Shown: positions 1 through 4,863 of the stretch, one piece after another
Layout: each line of letters begins with the position of its first letter
Position numbering within the stretch: the stretch's first letter is position 1
From: Desulfovermiculus sp041686195
GTDB lineage: Bacteria; Desulfobacterota; Desulfovibrionia; Desulfovibrionales; Desulfothermaceae
DNA length: 5,716 bases
Direction: 5' to 3'
NCBI GenBank assembly: GCA_041686195.1
Contig: JAWLEI010000136.1
Location: 1 to 5,716 of the forward strand
Position numbers and translations under genes: made by a program
The notes under the pieces: generated by a model
What the model saw: only the letters and a program-made list of their open reading frames with translations
Database searches by the model: none
Told to the model about the DNA's origin: nothing

Positions 1-28
1 GCTGGTGGATGATCGGGGTTCTCCATGT

Positions 29-66
29 GGGGCAGTGCTTCGCGTCTGCGCGTAATGCCTGCCCTC
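29..66. repeat. REP-like hairpin element, copy A
   Basis: GGGCAG (30-35) pairs with CTGCCC (59-64), and an inner CGCG (41-44) pairs with CGCG (49-52) around the tetraloop TCTG. The section 34-68 matches 4661-4695 at 31 of 35 positions, and all four differences fall in the central 5 nt. The outer arms also match copy B at 351-389. The same element in three spacers, with conserved arms and a variable centre, fits a REP-like interspersed palindrome. No transposase is in the window. Confidence 0.6.
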
Positions 67-87
67 TTCTGGTCTGATTCTTGACAT

Positions 88-103
88 ATATCTCAGGAGA
101 TAT
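88..103. promoter_or_regulatory. Perfect palindrome, possible operator
   Basis: ATATCTCAGGAGATAT has two 7-nt arms around a 2-nt centre (AG). A consensus -35 hexamer TTGACA (81-86) sits one base upstream. The right half contains AGGAG (95-99), six bases ahead of an ATG at 106. The arrangement looks like a repressor site. No good -10 lies at 16-18 nt from the TTGACA (TATGAA at 101-106 gives a 14-nt spacer), so the promoter part is uncertain. If the TTGACA were used, transcription would begin after the ATG, so the -35 and the ribosome site cannot both serve the same gene. Confidence 0.35.
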
Positions 104-105
104 GA

Positions 106-225
106 ATGTATTGCCCGTTGCAGTCCAAGATGGTTCAGATATTTGACACAGAGTGTGGATTTTACGGGCTTATCAACACACATGCTTATCAAGATAGGTT
201 TCAGCCCTGCCTCCGGCAAATCTGA
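106..225 (+). CDS. Possible 39-aa peptide or gene remnant
   Basis: An ATG at 106 is preceded by AGGAG with a 6-nt spacer, a better ribosome binding site than any recognised gene in this window has. The frame runs 39 codons (MYCPLQSKMVQIFDTECGFY at its start) to a TGA at 223-225. The product has three Cys and no clear membrane segment or family. A second ATG at 102 opens a 14-codon frame, but its spacing to AGGAG is too short. It could be a real small peptide, the surviving 5' end of a decayed gene, or chance. The palindrome overlapping the ribosome site is the main reason to list it. Confidence 0.25.
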   Translation: MYCPLQSKMVQIFDTECGFYGLINTHAYQDRFQPCLRQI

Positions 226-271
226 AATATTTTTTTGCCCCAAAGCGGGCAAAAAAGGAGAAGTCTGCCGG
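213..271. repeat. Nested stem-loop
   Basis: The inner perfect 10-bp stem is TTTTTTGCCC (231-240) with GGGCAAAAAA (247-256) around a 6-nt loop. An outer 6-bp stem pairs CCGGCA (213-218) with TGCCGG (266-271). The U-tract is on the 5' side of the stem and the A-tract on the 3' side on both strands, the reverse of an intrinsic terminator, so I do not call it one. It may be a cruciform-forming or RNA-structured spacer. Confidence 0.45.
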
Positions 272-350
272 ATTGATCATACATGAAACATACCAGAAGA
301 ACCGCGCTCAATTCGAAATTGAGTTGGAGATAAGCTCAGCCCTCAGGGTA

Positions 351-389
351 GGGGCAGTCCTAGGCGTCTTTCGCCGAATGGCTGCCCTC
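351..389. repeat. REP-like hairpin element, copy B
   Basis: GGGCAG (352-357) pairs with CTGCCC (382-387), and inner GGCG (363-366) pairs with CGCC (372-375) around a 5-nt loop. It shares the outer GGGGCAGT and the AATG-N-CTGCCCTCTTC flank with copy A in the same orientation. Its inner stem is GGCG/CGCC where copy A has CGCG/CGCG, so both partners of the outermost inner-stem pair have changed together. Confidence 0.55.
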
Positions 390-507
390 TTCATCGTTCC
401 CAGGGTTTATCCTGAACTTTCTTCCAGTTCACAGGGATCCTCTCTGAGAACCGGGGGGAGAAGCCGCCAGTTTGATTCAGGATGCAGCTGGCGTGTGGGG
501 GGAGTAG

Positions 508-531
508 GGGCGAAAAATCTTTCGCCCTTTT
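508..531 (+). terminator. Terminator-like hairpin with short T run
   Basis: GGGCGAAA (508-515) and TTTCGCCC (520-527) form a perfect 8-bp stem with the 4-nt loop AATC, followed by TTTT (528-531) and then GG. The T run is short for an intrinsic terminator. It lies about 120 nt before the cyclase start, so it could be an attenuator, the end of an upstream transcript, or another interspersed hairpin. Confidence 0.3.
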
Positions 532-534
532 GGC

Positions 535-560
535 CCAGTCGCGCGTCTGCGCGTGACTGG
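535..560. repeat. Hairpin sharing the copy A core
   Basis: CCAGTC (535-540) pairs with GACTGG (555-560), a G-T wobble joins 541 to 554, and CGCG (542-545) pairs with CGCG (550-553) around the loop TCTG. This gives an 11-bp stem. The 13-nt core CGCGTCTGCGCGT is identical to copy A at 41-53, while the outer arms are different, so it may be a diverged or chimeric member of the same family. Confidence 0.45.
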
Positions 561-653
561 CGGTCCCGGATACAAAGCCAGAGCCCGAGTCCTCGTCGCG
601 TCTCATCCGAGTGCACCAAGCGTACAAAACAATGGCCAAGAAAGTTGAATCCA

Positions 654-1828
654 ATGAACAGTGAATACATAAGCAAGGGTCAGTCTCAGCTGGAGAGACT
701 TCAGGCCCGCAAACGGCGGGTCTATTTGATTGCCCTGGTCTGCGGGGTTTTCATCTTTTTGCTCAGCTGGGCTGTCCGTGATCCCGGTGATGTCTTTATC
801 GAGATTATGTACCCGATTTATGCTCTGGTACTGGCCGCCTTCTTCCCTTTGGTCTGGCGCGGGCATTTGCCTTTACGTCAGATCGAGATCCCCATGCTGG
901 CCATTGTGGGAGCAATGCTTTTCAGCCGCCTGGCCTGGCATTTCCATTTCGCAGGCCCCATTGACGAGCGCCTGCTGGTCTTGGCCGGAGGACATTACTG
1001 GGCTATCAGCGGACTTGCCGTGGCTGCTTTCGCCATTTTCGACCGTAAGCGGGGACTGATCACCGGAGGGGTTATCATCGGTTTATCCCTGATCCTGGCC
1101 GCCACTGGGATTGTCAGTGAATCCATGGGTGGTGACGGGGTATCTCTGGAAACCCTTGTCTATCTCCTGCGCATCCATGTCTTTCTGGCCCTGCTCCTGG
1201 TCCTTACCTATGCAGTGACCACCATGCGCGACGAACTGCACAGTGCATTGGTTCGGGCCGAGGTTATGGGGCAATGGGCCAATACGGATATGCTTACCGG
1301 TCTGGCCAACCGGCGGGCTGCGGAGCAGTTCCTGAATCAGCAGGCGGCCTTAGCTTCCCGATATGGGCGGGCGTTTTCTGTCATCAGTGCTGATGTAGAT
1401 AACTTTAAACCGATTAATGATACCTATGGGCATGCCAAGGGGGACGAGGTCCTGGCCGGAATTGCCCGGGTTCTGGCCGAGTCGGTACGGGAATCCGATT
1501 TCGCAGCCCGCTGGGGCGGAGATGAGTTTCTCCTTGTGGCCCCGGATACCTCGACAGCCAGTGCCAGGCAGTTGATGAAAAGATGCCGGGAGGCGATAGA
1601 ACAAGCTCCGATCTGNNNNNNNNNNNNNNNNNNNNNNNNNNNNNNNNNNNNNNNNNNNNNNNNNNNNNNNNNNNNNNNNNNNNNNNNNNNNNNNNNNNNN
1701 NNNNNNNNNNNNNNNTATCGTATATGCAATCTCGGCGTAAACCCAAGGACACAACATGGGCAACCTGGCATATACCGAACACTAAGTTGAGTAGGTTCGA
1801 TCCCACTACCCAAACGCTCTCCATATAA
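654..1828 (+). CDS. Membrane-anchored GGDEF diguanylate cyclase (internal assembly gap)
   Basis: Predicted to make the second messenger c-di-GMP from two GTP at the inner membrane. Residues 1-22 are polar and basic; about six hydrophobic segments follow (roughly 23-41, 52-68, 80-95, 108-129, 137-155, 168-189), a sensor-like membrane domain of no named type I recognise. The GGDEF domain begins near TDMLTGLANRR (211-221) and shows the metal-binding DVDNFKPIND (247-256, first Asp D247), the active motif GGDEF (288-292) and, five residues upstream, an intact RxxD product-inhibition site (R279-D282). The gap cuts it after residue 320, so about 40 residues of the domain are missing. After the gap, YMQSRRKPKD (from 1721) resembles the family's C-terminal LYxAKxxGRN and stays open to TAA at 1826-1828, in a different frame from the upstream part. 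I therefore infer the end at 1828. Start 654 is chosen because it opens the membrane domain; the ribosome site is weak (AAGAAAG). Confidence 0.85.
1616..1715. other. Assembly gap of 100 Ns
   Basis: Exactly 100 undetermined bases interrupt the C-terminal third of the GGDEF domain. The round number suggests an unknown-length placeholder. Joining the upstream frame to the post-gap frame that resembles the GGDEF C-terminus needs a true length equal to 2 modulo 3, so 100 is unlikely to be exact. Confidence 0.9.
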
Positions 1829-1858
1829 TCAACACCCAACCCAAGCGGACCCCAGCCA

Positions 1859-2734
1859 ATGCCGGATATCAGCGTTATTATTCCCACCTATCGCGAAGAA
1901 GAGGGGATTGCCCGGGTTGTGTCCAGTGTCCGGCAGGTCCTGGATACGGCCCAGAAAAGCTATGAGCTCCTGGTTGTTGATGACGGCTCGGATGACAATA
2001 CCGCGGGCGAGGCGCAAAGGGCCGGAGCAAGGGTTATTTCCCATCCCTACAATATCGGCAACGGCGCAGCAGTCAAAACCGGGATCCGCAAGGCCAAAGG
2101 CAAAATCCTGGTCATGATGGACGGGGACGGCCAGCACAGCCCAGAGGACATTCCCCGTTTGCTGGAGCACTTGGACAACTATGATATGGCAGTGGGAGCG
2201 CGGAGCAATGACTCCCAAACCTCAACCCACCGCAACCTGGCCAACAGGATCTACAATGTTTTTGCCACCTATATCTGCAAGCGGGAGATTGAGGATCTGA
2301 CCTCCGGTTTTCGGGCCATGCGGGCCGAGATGGCCCATCGGTTTGTCTCCATGCTCCCCAACAGCTTTTCCTATCCCACCACCATTACCCTGGCTGTGGT
2401 CAGGGGAGGGTACAGCCTGGTGTACGTACCCATTACGACCAAAATGCGGGCAGGCCAGAGCAAGATCAAGCTGTTCACGGACGGGTCCAGGTTTTTGTTG
2501 ATCATTGTCAAAATCGCCACCTTGTTTTCTCCCATGCGCATATTCTTGCCGGTCAGCGGCTGCATGTTTCTCCTGGGTCTGGGCTGGGGGCTGTTTAAGA
2601 TATTCTTTATGGGAGCACGCTATGGGCCAACTTCGGCCATGCTCATGACCGTGGCTGTAGTGGTCTTTATGGTCGGGCTGGTCTCGGAGCAGATTGCGCA
2701 GCTGCGGTATGATCGGAGTGAGCCGAGGGAGTGA
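1859..2734 (+). CDS. Family 2 glycosyltransferase, polyprenyl-phosphate hexosyltransferase-like (DPM1-like)
   Basis: A 291-residue GT-A glycosyltransferase that probably transfers a sugar from a nucleotide donor to a polyprenyl phosphate on the cytoplasmic face of the membrane. Visible motifs are ISVIIPTYREEEGI (4-17), nucleotide-binding VVDDGSDDNT (39-48), the metal-binding DxD in MMDGDGQH (D88, D90), the acceptor-side DLTSGFRAMR (146-155) and RAGQSKIK (197-204). Two C-terminal membrane helices (about 228-250 and 258-280) match the DPM1/GtrB-like layout, and length and motif order are normal. It starts 30 nt after the inferred end of the cyclase, on the same strand and with similar base composition, so co-transcription is likely. 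The ribosome site is weak (CGGA about 9 nt upstream). The sugar cannot be read from sequence. Family confidence is high; acceptor and donor are inferred. Confidence 0.9.
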   Translation: MPDISVIIPTYREEEGIARVVSSVRQVLDTAQKSYELLVVDDGSDDNTAGEAQRAGARVISHPYNIGNGAAVKTGIRKAKGKILVMMDGDGQHSPEDIPRLLEHLDNYDMAVGARSNDSQTSTHRNLANRIYNVFATYICKREIEDLTSGFRAMRAEMAHRFVSMLPNSFSYPTTITLAVVRGGYSLVYVPITTKMRAGQSKIKLFTDGSRFLLIIVKIATLFSPMRIFLPVSGCMFLLGLGWGLFKIFFMGARYGPTSAMLMTVAVVVFMVGLVSEQIAQLRYDRSEPRE

Positions 2735-2879
2735 TACTTGAATGCTGGCCCCGATTAGACACTCCAGATGAGAATTCGGTTTATTAGGGGGAATGATGGA
2801 CTGCGGACATGCTGGGATTTGGGGATTTAGGAATTGAGGGACTTTCGACACAGCAATTTGGGGCACAAAATCAAGGGAC
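2735..2879. repeat. Spacer with degenerate octamer repeat
   Basis: Positions 2814-2845 are four consecutive 8-nt units: GGGATTTG, GGGATTTA, GGAATTGA and GGGACTTT. The word AGGGACTTTC recurs near 2874. No convincing terminator follows the glycosyltransferase stop and I see no gene here. Confidence 0.5.
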
Positions 2880-3126
2880 TTTCAGAAAGGCAAGGTGTTC
2901 GGCGAATCGCCTTGCTTCTTGGTGCTGTTGGATTTGGAGTCGGCCTCATATTCGCGCTAAAAAACCAACCAGATTTACTCAACAATATCCGAATGATATC
3001 TGGTTGAAATGGATGTTTTTAGTGATTGGCGCTGCTGCTGGTGGAACGAGTTTTGTATGGGCTCGTATCCGGAGCATACCACTTCAGCTTTTTAGCTTAT
3101 TGACAATTAGTTTATCAAAGGGCTAA
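2880..3126 (+). pseudogene. Frameshifted small two-helix membrane protein
   Basis: Two adjacent frames each carry half of what looks like one protein. The first (codons in phase with CAA at 2891, open from 2829, stop 3005-3007) encodes RRIALLLGAVGFGVGLIFAL followed by KNQPDLLNN, a clear membrane helix. The second, one base back, encodes IWLKWMFLVIGAAAGGTSFV (from about 2996) then WARIRSIPLQLF, a second helix with a basic flank, ending at TAA 3124-3126. A single one-base change between about 2970 and 3000 would join them. No ATG with a ribosome site precedes the first half; it emerges from repeat-like sequence, so the N-terminus may also be lost. It resembles small hypothetical inner-membrane proteins, but I do not recognise a named family. 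A sequencing error is the alternative to true decay. Confidence 0.45.
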
Positions 3127-3132
3127 ACTAAT
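3106..3132. repeat. Perfect 9-bp inverted repeat
   Basis: ATTAGTTTA (3106-3114) and TAAACTAAT (3124-3132) are exact reverse complements around a 9-nt loop, spanning the stop codon of the preceding frame. TTGACA (3100-3105) directly abuts the left arm. A wider dyad, ACTAA (3127-3131) with TTAGT (3185-3189) enclosing GAGGAT (3136-3141) with ATCCTC (3171-3176), overlaps it and could form a competing fold. There is no T tract, so it is not a classical terminator. Confidence 0.4.
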
Positions 3133-3254
3133 ACAGAGGATCTTGTATTCAAACGAACATGTATGTATTTATCCTCAGAGGTGGTTAGTACGAATATGTG
3201 AGATTTCTGGATTTAACGAATTTTAAATATTTTGAGCCGGCCTGCAGAAAGGCT

Positions 3255-4289
3255 TCAGCGCTGAAATGTCGCTGTGTTGAGAATATATTGTGTTACATCA
3301 ATTGTATCCTGTAATAGGTTATTACTTTTTGTGGCGTATTCCTTTTTGATGTCCTCGCCCTGCAAAATCTTAGTTCCCTTCTCAATCGACAACTTCTGAT
3401 CCTCCAGGGATTCAGAAAAGTTAAACACCAGCCCGTACTTTTGTTCCTGCTCATTGGTATATCCCCGGCCCTCATTATCTAAATATATAGCAGGCTTGCC
3501 CAGGATGGCTGCTTCCGAGGCCATGGTAGCACTTTCTCCGTAGAGAAGCGCAGCAAAGGCCAAGGCGTCATGTATGCGTGAAGAGGGTATGGGGAAACGG
3601 TATTTTTCCAAATCAGAGGGAAGGTGGGCTTCCGAGGTTATAAAAACCTTGGCGTATTTGGAAAATTCTTCTACCGCTTTTTGTTTCATCTCCGGTGAAA
3701 TCCCCTTGTGCCCGAAATCGTGGGCTGCGCCCCAGCCTACAAAACGCATGAGCACAAATTTGTCACCAGGATTTACCCCGAGTTCATCAAGAACAGATGG
3801 GTCAGGTGTGAAATATTCCGGGTGAAGATAGGCAAGCTCATGATAACCTGTATAGCACCTGTGCGGCCATTTAATCGGCCTGTTGTAGCATTCCGGCACA
3901 TGGATACAGGTGGCGAAGGGATAAGCAATCGCATTAGAAAGACCGGCATGCTCGTTGTTATAAAAAATATGGGTAGGAGTTTTAATAATCCATCCTATAA
4001 GTCCAACATATGGACCTGCACATGCCATAATTATGTCCGGCTTCCATTTTCTGACAATTCTGTAAAGGTTCCACCAGCGGTAAAGGAGTTCAAGGCCCAG
4101 GTTCGCCATTCCCGGTTTGAATTTTCCGAATTTTTCTATTTTTAGCCCGTATTGTTTCGCCAGTTCTCCGAGAATATCCTTGTCCCTTCCAGTAAGCCTG
4201 ACCTCATGGCCCTGTTCTTTCAGTATGGATACTGCGTTGCGGAAAAAATGAAGGTGGGCCGGATGGGTGATATCTATCAAAATTTTCAT
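3255..4289 (-). CDS. DUF354 family protein, GT-B-like, probable envelope polysaccharide role
   Basis: A 344-residue protein matching my memory of the DUF354 family (Pfam PF04007), small GT-B-fold proteins related to UDP-GlcNAc 2-epimerases and glycosyltransferases and commonly encoded in surface polysaccharide loci. The biochemical reaction of the family is not established to my knowledge. Diagnostic parts are the N-terminal MKILIDITHPAHLHFFRNAV (1-20), GHEVRLTGRDKD (27-38), the glycine-rich ACAGPYVGLIG (89-99), YNNEHAGLSN (110-119) and the C-terminal YGESATMASEAAILGKPAIY (250-269), which resembles the donor-binding loop of GT-B enzymes. Length is normal and the frame is intact. The start at 4289 gives the complete family N-terminus, though no good ribosome site precedes it. 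It points toward the cyclase-glycosyltransferase pair on the opposite strand, and its base composition is more AT-rich than theirs, which suggests a separate history. Confidence 0.85.
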   Translation of the reverse strand: MKILIDITHPAHLHFFRNAVSILKEQGHEVRLTGRDKDILGELAKQYGLKIEKFGKFKPGMANLGLELLYRWWNLYRIVRKWKPDIIMACAGPYVGLIGWIIKTPTHIFYNNEHAGLSNAIAYPFATCIHVPECYNRPIKWPHRCYTGYHELAYLHPEYFTPDPSVLDELGVNPGDKFVLMRFVGWGAAHDFGHKGISPEMKQKAVEEFSKYAKVFITSEAHLPSDLEKYRFPIPSSRIHDALAFAALLYGESATMASEAAILGKPAIYLDNEGRGYTNEQEQKYGLVFNFSESLEDQKLSIEKGTKILQGEDIKKEYATKSNNLLQDTIDVTQYILNTATFQR

Positions 4290-4483
4290 GAAATAACTTG
4301 AAATATTACTTGGGATTTTTATCCGAATCCATGCATGATTATATTGGTCATTGTATATTGACGTTTGCGATTTGAATTTTCACTTTTCGGATGTCTGAAT
4401 TGTCATCACATCGGCATACGAGCAGAAAATATGCCCATTTCCGGGCAGTAATGCAAGCTTTTCAGATTTCGTTGGATAAGACG

Positions 4484-4565
4484 GTTCTTCGTGCTCCCGT
4501 TATTGAGGGGAGTGGTATCTGTTCTTTGTTGTTCGTTCTTCGTGCTTCGTTAATATGGGGAGTGG
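4484..4565. repeat. Two ~32-nt direct repeats, 51-bp period, with pyrimidine heptamers
   Basis: 4484-4515 and 4535-4565 share GTTCTTCGTGCT, then CGTTA, then GGGGAGTGG, differing by a few substitutions and one base of length. Around the second copy the sequence falls into 7-nt units: GTTCTTT (4521), GTTGTTC (4528), GTTCTTC (4535), GTGCTTC (4542) and GTTAATA (4549). These are approximate reverse complements of the GAGGAAC-type units in the array to the right. Confidence 0.55.
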
Positions 4566-4573
4566 GACGGGAA

Positions 4574-4666
4574 GAGCGGGGAGCGGTGAGCGATGAGTGT
4601 TGAGAGATGAGCAGGGAGTGGATAGTGGTACGAGAACCGAGGACTGAGGAACGAGGACTGAGTGCT
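4574..4666. repeat. Degenerate GAGNNNN heptamer array
   Basis: A purine-rich array with an exact 7-nt period: GAGCGGG, GAGCGGT, GAGCGAT, GAGTGTT, GAGAGAT, GAGCAGG, GAGTGGA and TAGTGGT (4574-4629), one 9-nt unit (4630-4638), then GAGGACT, GAGGAAC, GAGGACT and GAGTGCT (4639-4666). The last unit merges into the REP-like element that begins at 4661. Units are variable outside the GAG. The layout resembles the heptameric STRR repeats of cyanobacteria in period, though not in sequence. Confidence 0.65.
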
Positions 4667-4695
4667 TCGCGCTTTGGCGTAATGCCTGCCCTCTT
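4661..4695. repeat. REP-like hairpin element, copy C
   Basis: Matches 34-68 at 31 of 35 positions with all mismatches in the central 5 nt, and in the same orientation. The core TTCGC/GCG-T-AA can pair around a short loop, but the outer GGGCAG arm of copies A and B is missing because the element is entered from the heptamer array (GAGGACTG). It therefore looks like a truncated copy or a junction. Confidence 0.6.
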
Positions 4696-4700
4696 TATCT

Positions 4701-4838
4701 TTATTCAGTCCTGAGCATCTTGATGTACCTGGCTAAACGTTCTCGAATTTCGATATTTGTATTTCGAATTTCCATGTGTGTCGTTGAATAGTGGGTCAAA
4801 TATAAAATGAAAATCAACATTCCAAATTGCCACCACAT
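4701..4838 (-). CDS. Doubtful 45-aa ORF downstream of abiEii
   Basis: An ATG at 4838 lies 25 nt after the abiEii stop on the same strand, and the frame runs 45 codons to TAA at 4703-4701. The first part is hydrophobic (MWWQFGMLIFILYLTHY) and could be one membrane helix; the second contains the repeated NTNIEIRE and a basic helix ERLARYIKMLRTE. There is no ribosome binding site, and the IEIR part comes from a duplicated DNA word (TCGAATTTC on the plus strand), so chance translation of repeat sequence is quite possible. The stop lies just before copy C of the REP-like element. Confidence 0.2.
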   Translation of the reverse strand: MWWQFGMLIFILYLTHYSTTHMEIRNTNIEIRERLARYIKMLRTE

Positions 4839-4863
4839 GGGACAGAACGTATAAGACACGGTA

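Larger units (their letters stand above)
1..653. other. Gene-poor spacer rich in hairpins
   Basis: No long reading frame in this stretch looks like a real protein. A frame open from 273 into the cyclase gene is low in hydrophobic pattern and rich in Arg/Ser/Gly, and it runs through several hairpins, so I treat it as chance. The stretch holds a palindrome (88-103), a small ORF with a good ribosome binding site (106-225), a nested stem-loop (213-271), two copies of a REP-like hairpin (29-66 and 351-389), a small dyad CTCAAT/ATTGAG (307-323), a 6-bp hairpin CGCCAG/CTGGCG (465-493), a GC stem followed by four Ts (508-531) and a near-perfect hairpin (535-560). I see no confident promoter for the cyclase. 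Confidence 0.6.
4290..4863. other. Repeat-rich spacer between DUF354 and abiE genes
   Basis: About 570 bp without a secure gene. It contains a small hairpin GCCC/GGGC (4434-4447), a 51-bp-period direct repeat (4484-4565), a purine-rich heptamer array (4574-4666), a copy of the REP-like element (4661-4695), a duplicated TCGAATTTC (4743-4751 and 4764-4772) and a doubtful 45-aa ORF on the minus strand (4838-4701). The AT-rich 4290-4390 part probably holds the DUF354 promoter, but I cannot place its boxes. Confidence 0.55.

Noticed and set aside
231..256. Intrinsic terminator
   Set aside because: The T tract precedes the stem instead of following it on both strands.
273..653. 127-codon N-terminal extension of the cyclase frame
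   Set aside because: It lacks domain character, runs through several hairpins and a REP-like copy, and has no ribosome site; 654 opens directly before the membrane domain.
632..664. Ten-codon upstream ORF (MAKKVESNEQ) overlapping the cyclase start
   Set aside because: No ribosome site and too short to tell from chance.
1790..1831. tRNA T-arm-like GGTTCGATCC followed by a CCA
   Set aside because: The flanking bases do not make a 5-bp T-stem and the CCA is not at the right distance; the segment fits the cyclase C-terminus better.
2222..2866. 214-aa open frame antisense to the glycosyltransferase
   Set aside because: A shadow of a well-supported GT2 gene, rich in His/Pro/Gln and without any recognised motif.
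2809..3126. 105-aa frame as one intact protein
   Set aside because: Its first half is Trp/Cys/Arg-rich and unlike a protein, while the adjacent frame carries a clean membrane helix there; a frameshifted gene explains both.
4391..4603. 70-aa frame on the plus strand
   Set aside because: It reads through the direct repeats and the heptamer array and has no ribosome site.
4484..4666. CRISPR array
   Set aside because: The units are 7 nt or a single 51-bp duplication, with no constant ~30-nt repeats separated by unique spacers and no cas genes.
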